Source: Promethearchaeota archaeon Loki_b32 (lineage in GTDB: Archaea; Asgardarchaeota; Lokiarchaeia; Sigyniarchaeales; SOKP01). Taken from it: a DNA stretch of 64,000 nt. The notes under the pieces are model-generated. The model ran no database searches. It had not been told where the DNA came from and saw nothing but the letters and a program-made list of their open reading frames with translations. The translations under genes were made by a program, and so were the position numbers. Location: the NCBI GenBank assembly GCA_005223125.1, contig NJBH01000019.1:1-64000 (forward strand). Reading direction: 5' to 3'. This document shows, piece after piece, positions 31,101 through 36,362 of this stretch (within the stretch, counting starts at the first letter, position 1; each line of letters begins with the position of its first letter).

Positions 31101-31201
31101 GTGCATTTGGTGGTAACACAGAACATCAAATCGGAACAGACGCTACTGGTATGGGATTATATGTCGAAGATAATATATTATGGAATTATATATTCCATTA
31201 A
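13181..31201 (+). CDS. Giant 6006-aa membrane-anchored surface protein with PKD, LamG-like, DUF2341-like and calcium-binding repeats
   Basis: It starts at TTG after aggtaaaaggta, with an export helix at residues ~27-45. Approximate order: Ig/PKD-like (50-240); three LamG-like sandwiches (260-880), each ending in an AIGYSWDxxYxxGDN motif; PKD (893-960, YYWDFGDGS); five divergent ~100-aa repeats around MNDFRYDxF (1960-2530); DUF2341-like plus LamG-like (2730-3040); two repeats with FYIWNYTLGDW (3050-3230); PKD (3242-3293); thrombospondin type 3-like DTDGDG loops (3484-3694); lectin-like sandwiches (3865-4160); four ~90-aa repeats (4177-4514); DTDGDG loops again (4645-4710); membrane helices (5053-5147); another outer part; and about eight hydrophobic segments (5690-5990). 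The make-up suggests adhesion to cells or polysaccharide. Hydrophobic C-terminal regions are unusual for an adhesin. No protease or sortase motif was seen. Confidence 0.9.
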   Translation: MQKLNHESVEEFNHTKKRKKKLNHTQKIALVLLCILSIAFIQQCRANGFSEPRITDFTASPSTVDVGEPVNLTWTIIGFFDIAVISYGDGNQTQMTMVEENKTYTILHEYQSEGKYNVSIYVANTITTDEDWDAQFITIQNDPPVFDISIDPSQADEDEFVNVSVTNLQESDHDKEPGLLTYVFDFADGNQTTSNSSSILHKWENGGTYPITVTVIDDQNALNQKTQDIVIENKVPEPDFTIGCEIPSTYGFYSDLIGAFPFGWTSIDNHYDGTYSFETDEDGSDPAGWTDISVGTGTANVISNISGHNKIVEMYHGVGSGDDAGFENSFTIQTSGTVEFWMRTTDAMKFSMVWMYEGILTQKIWFRIAGNHFQWYDGTTFQTLNATSVANTWHHIRFDFECADGLYKGLSADTARIYIDGADQGVYSFTATTNLGKLSFNLDISNDYYSYVDAIGYSWDENYNIGDNSYAHESFDAFRVAEGADHHQKILEAKWTEYQDVEIYNTFEPQLNGTVEFWFMTNDITLYSIPAFSFYDDQGLENFEIYIDDGKWYYNNSAMYQIPNVNDPKNDTWHHVRIDFLAEGHYLDLNPSTFKVTIDGIESGLLIMNYDEGHYTESMHMKVDKEVGYDGAKSYIDAIGYSWDPHYKVGDNHKIFINEFYATFDFSEEVVGTEPSVDDWYIPPLPSGKYGSFSIVDAGDIGVSDGAESNGSVDTSDPNSEIVEIIDNSTISSLIMEHNYTDQSYGSVEFWVRSNNTNEKVWVFCLMQNDILGLALLMDDNEWQYTINDVDYEIIDGNIDSPENDTWYHVRLDFRGTVADPYFSLQEGYFTVAINTILSSQFQMTSLTSINRTRVTTGGSDTGTAYMDAIGYSWDPYYQIGDNRFPMVHYPEKSLIWFSASQTTDTSNDEGSLNYYWDFGDGSSDFGKYVAHEYPTSGMYPVELTVMDDNGAKASKTRIVLISNKYPDINFSSFQDEITTFEGTTITFDTIIDDENPDVARMEYYWHLNGSEFDPYNVTQYIQGGWINSYTFVDDHDGTLYAMARDPEGAFDFDALNVTVENVDPSVSIRTMDMVANVTFEVERSTGPPWYDNNFTFVVQNTDKFDLEVPYFFTELNFTGSTETTVNHIQENMMFDLLKDWNIYANTTSQVSGSVKYQLTFEFKDGKQEVISSEWISSGYAYWEKSSDELWYDETNFTVGHPVEVGVSIWDPSTDDVYLDLNYIVDMVVEIQCTDTLPISKSFNISDTYFYDVYIYESNGKKYVNITAYTQLASSDEINNEGFPLDAHTTYTLEPLIDLTELLVNHPDGPLLSGFSVVECISALNGLKTYAEDDDGGSSPVVSIKFDTQDDIDIKALCPDIDMINNDGGMMTQNISFYLDYYYRSYFRDGSDVTFEQVSPYQDSDQETSFNSFGDPISFAGSGGDSGYVTTNQSTDSGVDMGSAYNELNSIDCSGTDGGSGYRSREQDTISGEGDPQHPVNLGSYVTSSQQVYTDNTDRSKTSSKDTTENHYPGNPGESFRGQPLGSNPDNWVTVEEDTGSLIEIYPGPVGGHTDWACFFYDGGGSLYMYRNWGSDYEETQVQFWLYYHGADVYVRFENNPIWSCGIQFQQNGVYRRYKSGLAWYWGLIYSGCTDDNWYNVGFELRTSDTYCVTIGDTYGNQIWSGVFDIQSGYATAWDRIEIWAKDTAGYIFIDGYGETHDSGYSYGQNVFPYQKCTLSSFSVPMQGMHVDNYARRTGTYYLEYRVKVNYAGAGCESPDIYLYIDGQYISAGTIADPSDNVWYTKQIAIQNTQFSGDYDVDLYFKALTEDINAKTQGYTLYVDWVKTKWQYQYYNGPDAYYREPGQNVAAGTLDRSVSVCNNFQRDHGSFTYDIQFSLSQTKQYYVQLYKFIDASPGWRTIYSGTSSGSKSWTNVPLSSDYVEDDEDPHVKLRIYTTGSGNPFNLLLTEFQIHYQYSYTYYYRHTVDLNNMNEFRYRALDMARGIDMDFDYYFPLEDRDGDIKHKQQNTTAQWQQVGLYDNVGDDLFDYTFLNKDFILYDGSFYVYHEQEIVDHDPDGHATECELDSMSHYYEWDYSYCDTFSLELSDMNDFRYDHFTLCDINYEVKTHNSEGLNIRVYNHATYEWDALDSFTTNGADPDQPLVGTDGFVNFVSDDYILYEASSGKYFVNVSFTGFANPSETIFDIVTLETEWDYSYTWDDQFEISLTNMNDFRYDNFEQCTLSYTINTSSGEPVDKYLWDYTINDWVYQETVNAGPSYSDSITLTGTSNNKYINSSTYEMKVWFELAEFNPPTQYANSEFDLESMSVSWEYNFTYYDTYQSQLAEMTQFRYDTFTECIVSYNIDLIRDGKSTDVYLYNFTKSDWDFFKTTSPPQGGAGIEDYFTFYSTDYIDSGTYNVRIKFTGFTETEFALNSIGYTFEWEYDVQDKFTTNYDMDDHMYNTYESCTITFSITTSESQSNVQVKMYNYSSSQFVAVGSPFSATADVEYEGSVQFTSDEFIHSTEYTTRVYFGGIQDSYLTLNWMKTNYSWSHFYCYCDFGHDNQGMEGISYADMTAIYRNVYNASEVFDYAGTYLITWTVSDGVYETTLGQMIEITYPLPSVAIGDLPDYIIEDQLISIETNIDLAEGFSYLPPKQVFAHLTDFTYPQQQEFDITAGTWNTFPEDSLEFNDDEYAIISADPVYDYVSPTSGDFNVISGDLTYGDLDDIDGIKSTITPDAGVAGVPALEGWDYVRNITLNPSTPENNYQVKVQLSTSNFDYSRVKSDGADLRFYTTDETLLNYWIESWNTTGDSLIWVKTPDSGTSVIHMYYGNSVATAMSNGTATFSFFDDFEGTSLDTNVWNEHKITRSGTFSVTVEDSMVKLLMNFGGTEMRGPWTTVGYSDFYTTGGGYGTFCPNGINALTLHTYTHEGSVAQVTADVRGSEWTWLVDDIYYLSDSLVKFYENETLISTHNESIPDAESIPIKFMCRGWDYPSGRHYMNAIRTNNNLNEMGTALRVLSRMEWDLGSDNNEIKIWVDWVFIHEINGTEPVASIGSELVAEYSVNAEVEWSVSDPDLLSIEALRFNHVGPANMDFYIWNYTLGDWVDITSETSPYELTTDLYNSSKTVKVLYNATSSSSFDIDIDQLRIDYTKSSFYKVDTSVEWSISDPELYSMDAIHFDHTAPISIDFYIWNYTLGDWLDITSEADLYRLAAGLYNISTNMVKVRYISGNSVSPFDLQIDQLRIDYTKEIARISRKDIYQYYWDFGDGYFSVDRNPEHQYGYDGNYTATLFVRDLYGNCYDDTVMVEVEEKPPEIIGPLAFYALEGQSIVLDIEVTDSVLDLRDLTYTWYDENQQELTSLANNRKLTISLPGGGYIYSLLVEDPDNNQHQCNISIIVEDMSPSVYIPNYMYHGDSTSGTLTLTAYGYDSTYDINNLEFSWKISFNGTDDTRGPYSNINRSSIQFDATKTALYQGEVTVRDPDNNKSTTASFAIFSVIDSNGNGFSDEFEEKLAENGESIYDFFDSDNDGLSDLYEITNNITDWTDPDTDNDGLYDGVDRSSGFGEFLAGTNPVNWDTDDDLLSDSIEVIGWEMETEIFGTIYVTSNPLKADTDGDGWDDKREYDERTDPRSPDTDGDLLNDPDDPHPLKWDGDEDGLSDKVEVDIGTDANNPDTDSDGLTDGQEVLGWEFITDPLTADSDRDFVFDNAEVKSYEYELADRLDLDQPVKLKFQQSFTKAASGQIEFTIAFGEANNSVPIDGQQTTYGILEVPDIEVLITKSGMELFRGTTNGTRYFSQVVDIKEIMKSNSANYYGNYYIRVNDTDAGCILEQFKVSAVRYLDPNNNDLDGDGIMDGVEMEKIVRGTDIIDVDDSYDYNNITINEIYQEHEKYNFQMEVGYVDITNTIDQTVSVPISFNYLYYQPVVVAYVMTRNDDESVEVRVANITSEGCDIFMEEPDDGSHATETFGYIVVEEGEWELIDGTVLKAGIVSTDQAHQGGLSYNNWEQVNFGRPFYADPIVLHSLNTYNNEDFKTSIVSEITTSSFNVTQESAETGTSTDEETIGWIAIESGKTGTINNVKYETLRGNDGDSDGVSPGENGHVFSFQQSFTNIPDVVVVKQLSVNENDGSWARSDGILTAASHRTCAEEDQVGDPERNHTDEYFGLVAFEDDFSYGYNYVPPEESEGSSYVKSVEHVELTLTGASGSTQLSKNQDITKCVPFVTMKQSVGDDWDDIMCDVYFTDSPATVVAERATAGASITLSIFIVEFDDTNVEVQSGTFSVTGTYAEKAIDQIDTSKAVPMAYYKVAGGDDDWDSSMITTDFVDTSTVRMERHQSSGTMSGHYFVFESQNSEFSVQKAELSLTSSDGYDTATISWVNMSKSFIISSYECDCATDDPEDAAVDVWLSSETEVRAKRHPESSYSNGAPTINVFVVTFGGDDESVQRGDFIWADADSFKETDIMDINLDFSIVKSGQMYGIMQCDGTGSADVKPSFVELKFIDDNTIRLERYTNSEDGIGHWEVVEFFGVPEVEEQEIELEPEPFDTEFFYLEIPDRGIVYDADLTLTVESDDTLLGYGTVNITLFKEDINCNIEDVVLIDYDTEFNETDVYFNQFVDLTNLVNSKTIHQFYGTYRLEIVIFDSSYDDVFNVTQFIIETDTYIDASASDTDAWITDPARWDTDGDTISDYSEIYGWTRGSDTFYTNPLSKDTDGDGAKDIIDRHPTENVMIKISPLSATHRSQAYWEESPKLEIAISYELNGDDDDRHKIFTPAIQATEDLWSKVILFIRYSHHRRTNFAENDIHYYVDVDDNPNVQPENMDFGFSLWHMDVVDFFSIPLWYTWLAGESVVYSIGDIGHSTTFDIYDAGIWGQDNELHVKVETISVEKANIIAIYDTNESAVFNGHYQEKEKMNIIVLNINDDVSVSGTPFEYGPNAIVIPARLFAETKLNGYIENENIDQTPLYSDVEGEFEFISIGRNGTTEEGSDEIDFVIYRFNIDASEAMQILTLIIIVIENNTLEVERYGYYSTKEDGVSSVLMNLHNSVLGYIPWYCDFNNSEQGEEPDDFLEWFAETFTGALLAIGQFFCWLGMTIASWFSQIVAIILEVLMEVLSFLALMLWLIIRAVLLIIFYIMLAMELIATVAIVVMFGTALMAIGVFAGWSVHFGINIIVPYGKDTKVGYIYVSGPDNLGLVFESWVYWDYWPFFDMYVPIAEISFDIGDIASLLAGEEAPPMLFGAGFKEIETEQYDFSCMYTDQNGDPPSYMKLHLLSPSGAESEYDLQMNPYLDDVEWDDLFVNVSMYQGGVLYNKTIEFFTAEQGQWFYYIATDNENNPSGEIRYPTLIPYTVGPNTIGNTHYFSIPLYETEVWENCIANFTIIGYEYEAGAYPDGVDLTLILPDGSFTSIEMAEVSSFFVEDNPDIENYPYANIEGTEYFVSVKMSDYYNFNEMSANVGFFFNASLHDGSKDIMFDSSPVFDDMYFSQEGEYFFEHPFVIHVRAIDNNGEPKIVSYRIDELTTNRYWLYEDVKEYETGDYSTMNVNSENILRMQAWVRDEDGTHEEIWEQTPSNFTFVPQVTLTSEKGEQIVYDMMWAGYDDELQADMYYVDITGFGDYSYEWKRDENGDGDWIRTEFGPGVWSLSFYVEDEAANSGDLNAKHKFWHSGSVGSFMDTMWGGYARGSKLDGDNPLGAVLNFFTQYRPFIVLGGFLGASICEFIAKRSSGGIAATAAHWISVGLSVATVGLDAIAKIASVISFVDKEDPMGLLGAIMNMAISLAFMQITKAMIQIDPVGDKKANGFAFMSKFSKAGSIFSKVFQIFASLNFIMALTTDPYNAFGALFLMLVSFISGQFFKGEDKTNPLSLKTLTYILPLVSIAMAFLGPVIVDPILKAMNGTIGAFADLLKPLTNMINYGLGGIWQIMAMLVQSMGIGLILNMLHYLRSPTSEGIFKVKEFSPTNFGINAYMAFEIILIVISFIMFAYKTDMFLGAFGGNTEHQIGTDATGMGLYVEDNILWNYIFH

Positions 31202-31337
31202 TTTTTTTTAAATAATTAATTAAAATAGAGAAAAATAATAAAAAGTAGAACAAGAGTTAAAAAATAAAAAACAAGTCCCGAATGTTTCTTCATCGAAACT
31301 CGGGGGAAATAAGTAAAAAAATAAAAACAAGTGAGAA
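31202..31337. terminator. Hairpin region after the giant gene
   Basis: Between the giant gene and the phospholipase-like gene, bases 31276-31306 can form a stem: CCCGA(at)GTTTC pairs with GAAAC(t)CGGG around a ttcatc loop, with a two-base bulge. A-rich sequence follows instead of a T-run. It could end or stabilise the very long transcript, or mark a processing site before the next gene. Confidence 0.4.
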
Positions 31338-31355
31338 ATGTTGGAAGTATTGCAT

Positions 31356-32867
31356 ATGAGTAAGATTAGGAAAAAGAGTATTATGTTTCTAGTGATTGTA
31401 TTATTTTTAACGATAGCCCCAGTATTTATGAGGTCAGGACAGGCCCATCTGAACAGCGATAGAGCCCCAAAATTAACTGATTCAGAGACACACCCAGGTT
31501 ATTATAATTTCTTAGAATCTACGCTTACAGGAGGTGCTCAAAAAACTAAATACTCTAATTACGGGACGCATGATTGGATTGCAGATTCTGCATTGGAAAT
31601 TGTAGCTAAATCACTTGCGTACATAACTGATAATCGGATATTAAATTGGTTACGGGATGTATTGATAGACTATGAACATTTAGATAAGCAAGGTTATATA
31701 AGTTCATATCGTAAGTATTTTACATGTACACCAAAACCAGTGTTTACAGAGTGCGGACTTACAAATGAACAATGGTTAAGAGCTCGTAGAAAAACGTGGT
31801 TTTTACACGGGACCGCTTTTCCAGACTTACCTATATCAGGAAAAAATCAAATTTCTCCTAATATACAAAAGTATCTTCCCGACGAAGTTTTTAAAATGAA
31901 TAAAATTCCATGGGCAGCTCAATCGATGAGACATCATGTGTGGGTAAATGCAACGGGACATCTTGTCGATGGTGAAAATATTGAGGCACAGTTCGCTTTG
32001 ATGGCAGCAAGAGATGCAATAGGTTTTCTTAATAAACCAATTAGGTATAAGGACGAAAACGGTCAACAACACGAACGATATGGTCAGTATGAACCAGCGG
32101 CATTTTGTCTGGGTGCGATGACTCATTTTGTCAGCGATCTATCATCTCCTCCCCATGTACTTAAAGAGTATTGTTGGGGACAAGATGTTACTCCTGGCGT
32201 AAAATCTGAAAGAGATGCGGCCCATTCTAATATCGAACGTTTCATAGATAAACTCATGGATCCTGAGTTCGTTAACAACGGGCCTGATTGGATGACTTTG
32301 TTCCGCGGTCAAATTTTTTCTGACGCAGAGTGTTTGGGACTCACAGAAAAAAATCCAGGACAGGCTGCCCAAGATTTAGCTATGTATGTAAGAAATACTA
32401 ATGGAACGAATTATGGACATCAAAATAGATATGATCCGTATTATTTTTACAAGAATCCTTTTCAACCTCCAGCACCTCGAACCGTATATGAAGATGTGAT
32501 GAAATACGCTTTAAAACAAGCTGTGTGGGAAACTGCTAGAGCTATATTATGGGTATTAAATCGAGTTGATTGGGATCAACACGGGACTAATCCTGATAAT
32601 TATGATGTTGTGGGAAGGTTATGGAACGATCCAAAACCAGAAGAAGAACTTGAAATCCCAATATATGAACCACAATCGCGTGAAGACATACAAAGTGAGC
32701 TTAAGGACATGACGGCTTGGACAACGGTAAACCCGCCTTCATCAGGAGGTGCAGTGGGAGCAACTGCCGTAAGCGCTGCGTTGTGGAGTCTCGCCCCGTT
32801 ATTATCTATAACAATCTTGGTGATATCACCGAAGATATGGGAAGAATTTCTCTCAAAATCTCAATAA
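31356..32867 (+). CDS. Secreted zinc-dependent phospholipase C-like protein
   Basis: ATG at 31356 is chosen because it places MSKIRKK directly before a signal-peptide helix (IMFLVIVLFLTIAPVF); an upstream in-frame ATG at 31338 adds six residues. The mature part carries the zinc-ligand pattern of the phospholipase C / S1-P1 nuclease fold. THDWIADSALEI has the histidine-tryptophan opening. AFCLGAMTHFVSDLSSPPHV holds the G-x3-H-x3-D core and final P-H. A histidine in WFLHGTAFPDLP is a further ligand. The ~500-residue protein is larger than bacterial PlcA-type enzymes (about 280), with an extra C-terminal part ending in a hydrophobic segment that may anchor it. It may hydrolyse phospholipids outside the cell, and the giant adhesin gene lies just upstream. 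Confidence 0.75.
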   Translation: MSKIRKKSIMFLVIVLFLTIAPVFMRSGQAHLNSDRAPKLTDSETHPGYYNFLESTLTGGAQKTKYSNYGTHDWIADSALEIVAKSLAYITDNRILNWLRDVLIDYEHLDKQGYISSYRKYFTCTPKPVFTECGLTNEQWLRARRKTWFLHGTAFPDLPISGKNQISPNIQKYLPDEVFKMNKIPWAAQSMRHHVWVNATGHLVDGENIEAQFALMAARDAIGFLNKPIRYKDENGQQHERYGQYEPAAFCLGAMTHFVSDLSSPPHVLKEYCWGQDVTPGVKSERDAAHSNIERFIDKLMDPEFVNNGPDWMTLFRGQIFSDAECLGLTEKNPGQAAQDLAMYVRNTNGTNYGHQNRYDPYYFYKNPFQPPAPRTVYEDVMKYALKQAVWETARAILWVLNRVDWDQHGTNPDNYDVVGRLWNDPKPEEELEIPIYEPQSREDIQSELKDMTAWTTVNPPSSGGAVGATAVSAALWSLAPLLSITILVISPKIWEEFLSKSQ

Positions 32868-32934
32868 TTATTTTTTTTTAATTTTACTTCATTTTTAATA
32901 TTAGAAGAAAGCTTTTAAGTGGATATAGATCATT

Positions 32935-35577
32935 ATGGGATTTCATCGTAGGTTATTTGGTTTTCCCAATAAACGAATTCTAAAAGAATTACCACCTACT
33001 GCAAGAAAATGGGTAAAAGCTAGAACTGTTTTAAAGCCGTCGTTATTTATTGTCGCTATTCTATTTTCTTCTGTTGTGTATTATCTAAACGAGGCCTCTA
33101 TTTCTAATGTGTATCAAGGGATTCATTTTCCACTAGAAAATCGACATTTTTATTTTAACGCTGACGAACCTTCCAATTCATCGGTGAATATTCCGTATTC
33201 ATTCCAAAATAACGGATTTTTCGAGTTATCACACATTGAAATGAATGTTTTTTTTCGTATTGAATACATAGTTGATGGAGAAGATACAACTAAAAACGCG
33301 ATAATATTTTCTAAGGGTTTTGATTTAGGAAATCTTCCAACTGGATCTACTTTAAACGGGTCTCTGTATGGAGATTATCATAACTTCCGTTGGAATAATG
33401 TTTATCAAATGCTAGATGAATATGATCCATTTAGACCGATTAATATATTTTTTGATATTTTTATTAGATTTTCTGTTATTGCCGTTGAATCTGATCAAAT
33501 AATGATAAGTAATCTATTATTGGGTAATGTTACTCAATTGGTAAGTAGTGCTAGGGGAGTATCTATGTACTCTTATACACCGCAGATTTTTCAAACGTCA
33601 AGAGTCGAGTCAAAATATATTAGTAGTACACGATATTTCATATCGATTTTAATCATACTGTTTATCATATCTTCGTTGTCGATATTTATTAAGAAAAATA
33701 AAAAGAATGCGAAAGTACGGATTACATTAAAAAAACACAAGAAATCATTGAAACAACGTGATACTACGGAACTTTATAAATTATTAATTAGAATAGCTGT
33801 ATATTTGAGTGTCATATTAATGATCATATTTCTGTTACTATCAAATCTGGAATTATTTAACAAGCAACATCAAGATCTTGGTAAAGAATTCATAAATCGG
33901 CACGAAATGATCACATATATCTCAATAACTACTATTTCTATAATATCTATTACTCGGCTCATTTCTCTGGTTAAAAAGGATGTATTTCGTAAGAATCTAT
34001 TAATTAAATCAATTATCCCTCTAATTACATCTTCCGTACTATTAATTTCTATTATTTTTTGGGCGTTAAATTCTGTCATTATTTACGAAATAGATGAAAA
34101 TACTATCATATTAAGAAATACATTTGCAATGTATATCCCTCTTATAGTAATATACATCGCAGATGTAGTAGTTAATTTTTTTGATACAATACATTTTCAC
34201 ATTTATAAATTACACTATATGAGGATTAGAAACAAAGAAGAAAGAAAAAGAAAATTTATCATTCCCAAGAGCAAGCACGATTTTAATGTTTTTATATTCA
34301 AAGCAATTAGGTCAATAATAGAATCTAACAATAAACCTTCATCTATTTCTCAAATTAAGTCGTATTTTGAAAAGAATAATATATCAAAGATATCGAAGTC
34401 TAAAGATAAAGTAAATTCAACATACATGAACACTTTGGTCGACTATCAATACTTGCAGCGAAGTAAACAGATATCAAATAATGTTTCATATTATGTGTAT
34501 TATTTGACCCCGAAAGCAGAAAAATATCTTGATGACAAGGATGAAACTTATCAAGAACCTATAAAAGTGACATCTGAAAAAACAATTATAGATGATGAGC
34601 AATTAGTAGCATGCCCCTCATGCGAGTATTATTGTCGACAAGAATGGGAGACGTGTCCAATTTGCGGTGCGCTTATTTTATCATCAAACAAAGTTACAGT
34701 GAAAAAAGTAAAAAAGGATAAAAAAGAAGCAACAGTAAATGTTTACTGTATATCATGCGGAACTGTAAATAAAGAGAAGAATACCGATTTTCTATGCAGT
34801 AAGTGCAGTAGTCATATTAAATTAAAATACAAATTTACTCATTGTCCATCTTGCGGAGAAAAAACCCTAAAAAACACGAGATTTTGCATAAGTTGTTATA
34901 GATCTTTCAATATTTCATCTTTCAATCCATTTAAAAATTATAGTGAGGGAGATCTCTACATAGAGAGCATAAAGAATACGAGAAATATCAGATTGTTAAT
35001 AATCGGTCTTATACAAGTGTGTTTGTTATTGTTATTGATCAGAGAAGTCATGACAATATTTCATAAAGTTGTTGTCATTGAGATTTATGATTTTATATAT
35101 ATAGTATGGATTTTTATATTTTTTTTGATAATGAATAGACTAAAGTACCACTACTTAAGAAAAAGGAGATTAATAAAAGATGATAACTATAAAACATTAC
35201 TTACTTTGATTCATGTCAAAAATGAAGATAATCAGATAAGTGTTCATACCTTCAAGTTATTCCAAAATTTTTTTAAGACAGAAGAAAAAAAAATAGAAAA
35301 TATATTGAATCAAATAAAAATAATTGATAAATTGAGATCAATTATATTTTTAATAATCATTGCATTTGGAGGACTCAGTATTTTTGCCATGATAACTAGA
35401 AATATAATATTAACATTCTCTTTGTGGTTATCAATTACCTTGTTATTAGATTTCATATATAGTGGGAAAAAAACAAAATGTATAAATGAATTATTTAGAT
35501 TGGGTAGTCATTATAATACAGATGATTATAAAGAATATGTGAAATATGTATTGAAACATTTGGAGTATACGTCATGA
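32935..35577 (+). CDS. Large membrane protein with internal winged helix and zinc ribbons
   Basis: An 880-aa protein. A membrane helix lies at ~36-52, followed by an outer domain to ~230 and about five helices between ~235 and 415. A cytosolic winged-helix-like domain (~445-537, ending YYLTPKAEKYLDDKD) comes next. A cysteine-rich region at ~558-660 has six C-x2-C pairs (CPSC, CPIC, CISC, CSKC, CPSC, CISC), i.e. three zinc-ribbon-like units. At least three more hydrophobic helices lie at ~685-845. It is the first gene of a four-gene overlapping operon (4-base overlap with the next). A membrane-bound regulator that senses an outer signal is an inference from this mix of parts. Confidence 0.65.
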   Translation: MGFHRRLFGFPNKRILKELPPTARKWVKARTVLKPSLFIVAILFSSVVYYLNEASISNVYQGIHFPLENRHFYFNADEPSNSSVNIPYSFQNNGFFELSHIEMNVFFRIEYIVDGEDTTKNAIIFSKGFDLGNLPTGSTLNGSLYGDYHNFRWNNVYQMLDEYDPFRPINIFFDIFIRFSVIAVESDQIMISNLLLGNVTQLVSSARGVSMYSYTPQIFQTSRVESKYISSTRYFISILIILFIISSLSIFIKKNKKNAKVRITLKKHKKSLKQRDTTELYKLLIRIAVYLSVILMIIFLLLSNLELFNKQHQDLGKEFINRHEMITYISITTISIISITRLISLVKKDVFRKNLLIKSIIPLITSSVLLISIIFWALNSVIIYEIDENTIILRNTFAMYIPLIVIYIADVVVNFFDTIHFHIYKLHYMRIRNKEERKRKFIIPKSKHDFNVFIFKAIRSIIESNNKPSSISQIKSYFEKNNISKISKSKDKVNSTYMNTLVDYQYLQRSKQISNNVSYYVYYLTPKAEKYLDDKDETYQEPIKVTSEKTIIDDEQLVACPSCEYYCRQEWETCPICGALILSSNKVTVKKVKKDKKEATVNVYCISCGTVNKEKNTDFLCSKCSSHIKLKYKFTHCPSCGEKTLKNTRFCISCYRSFNISSFNPFKNYSEGDLYIESIKNTRNIRLLIIGLIQVCLLLLLIREVMTIFHKVVVIEIYDFIYIVWIFIFFLIMNRLKYHYLRKRRLIKDDNYKTLLTLIHVKNEDNQISVHTFKLFQNFFKTEEKKIENILNQIKIIDKLRSIIFLIIIAFGGLSIFAMITRNIILTFSLWLSITLLLDFIYSGKKTKCINELFRLGSHYNTDDYKEYVKYVLKHLEYTS

Positions 35578-36362
35578 AAAAAATGAAACATGGGGCATTT
35601 CTTGTGTTTTTTATCATAATATCATTAAATTGTAACCTTATAATATGTGTGGGAGATATAGAAAATAACAACGATTTTACACTGTATCTAAAAAAAGGGG
35701 ATGTATTAATTTATGAATATAATATCGTAAATGTTTCATTGCTTCATAATATTGAAGAAGAAAATGAAACTTTTAAAAATATGTCATTAAGTAAAATCGA
35801 AAAACATAGTAAATTAAAATTGGTAGTACATGAGATATATGAAGATTATGCATATTGGATAATTAGATTCTGTGTTTATAATAATTCTCATTTAGATGAA
35901 CTTATTGGATATATGGATAGATATTGTGTAAAATACTCAGATGTATTTTTTTATGAGATGTACTCGTTGGATATTTTTGATATACTACCAATTAATGTGA
36001 ATAGTTTTTTACTTGAATTACGTGAGTTATTCGATGATTATAACATGACTTCGATCCAAATAGATGATCACAGCATTATATTTAATTATGCAGAACTTGG
36101 GTATAATCATTTCTCTGTATTCAATTATAATCAGCGTGGCATTCTTGATAAATATTCGATATTATATCAAGATCATGTTGCTTTCGAGAAAATATTAATT
36201 AAATTTTTACGTGCAGATAACGACTTTTTTTTCTTAACAGTCGCTGTTATTCTTGGCATCTGTATAGTTTTAGGAATATCAATTTTTGTATATATAAAAA
36301 AGAAAAAAAAGAAAAAAATGAAAAGAAGTAGGAAAAAAAAGATCTTAAAATATGTTAAGTGA
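35574..36362 (+). CDS. Exported protein with C-terminal membrane anchor
   Basis: A 262-aa protein with an N-terminal signal helix (FLVFFIIISLNCNLIIC), an outer domain of about 190 residues without known motif, a single membrane helix at ~217-240, and a lysine/arginine-rich tail inside the cell. This signal-domain-anchor layout is that of a type I surface protein. It overlaps both neighbours (4 and 11 bases), so it belongs to the operon beginning at 32935. Confidence 0.6.
   Translation: MKKMKHGAFLVFFIIISLNCNLIICVGDIENNNDFTLYLKKGDVLIYEYNIVNVSLLHNIEEENETFKNMSLSKIEKHSKLKLVVHEIYEDYAYWIIRFCVYNNSHLDELIGYMDRYCVKYSDVFFYEMYSLDIFDILPINVNSFLLELRELFDDYNMTSIQIDDHSIIFNYAELGYNHFSVFNYNQRGILDKYSILYQDHVAFEKILIKFLRADNDFFFLTVAVILGICIVLGISIFVYIKKKKKKKMKRSRKKKILKYVK

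Noticed and set aside
13181-31201. Many minus-strand frames inside the giant gene
   Set aside because: They are low-complexity shadows of the aspartate- and tyrosine-rich coding strand and none has a recognisable domain or promoter.
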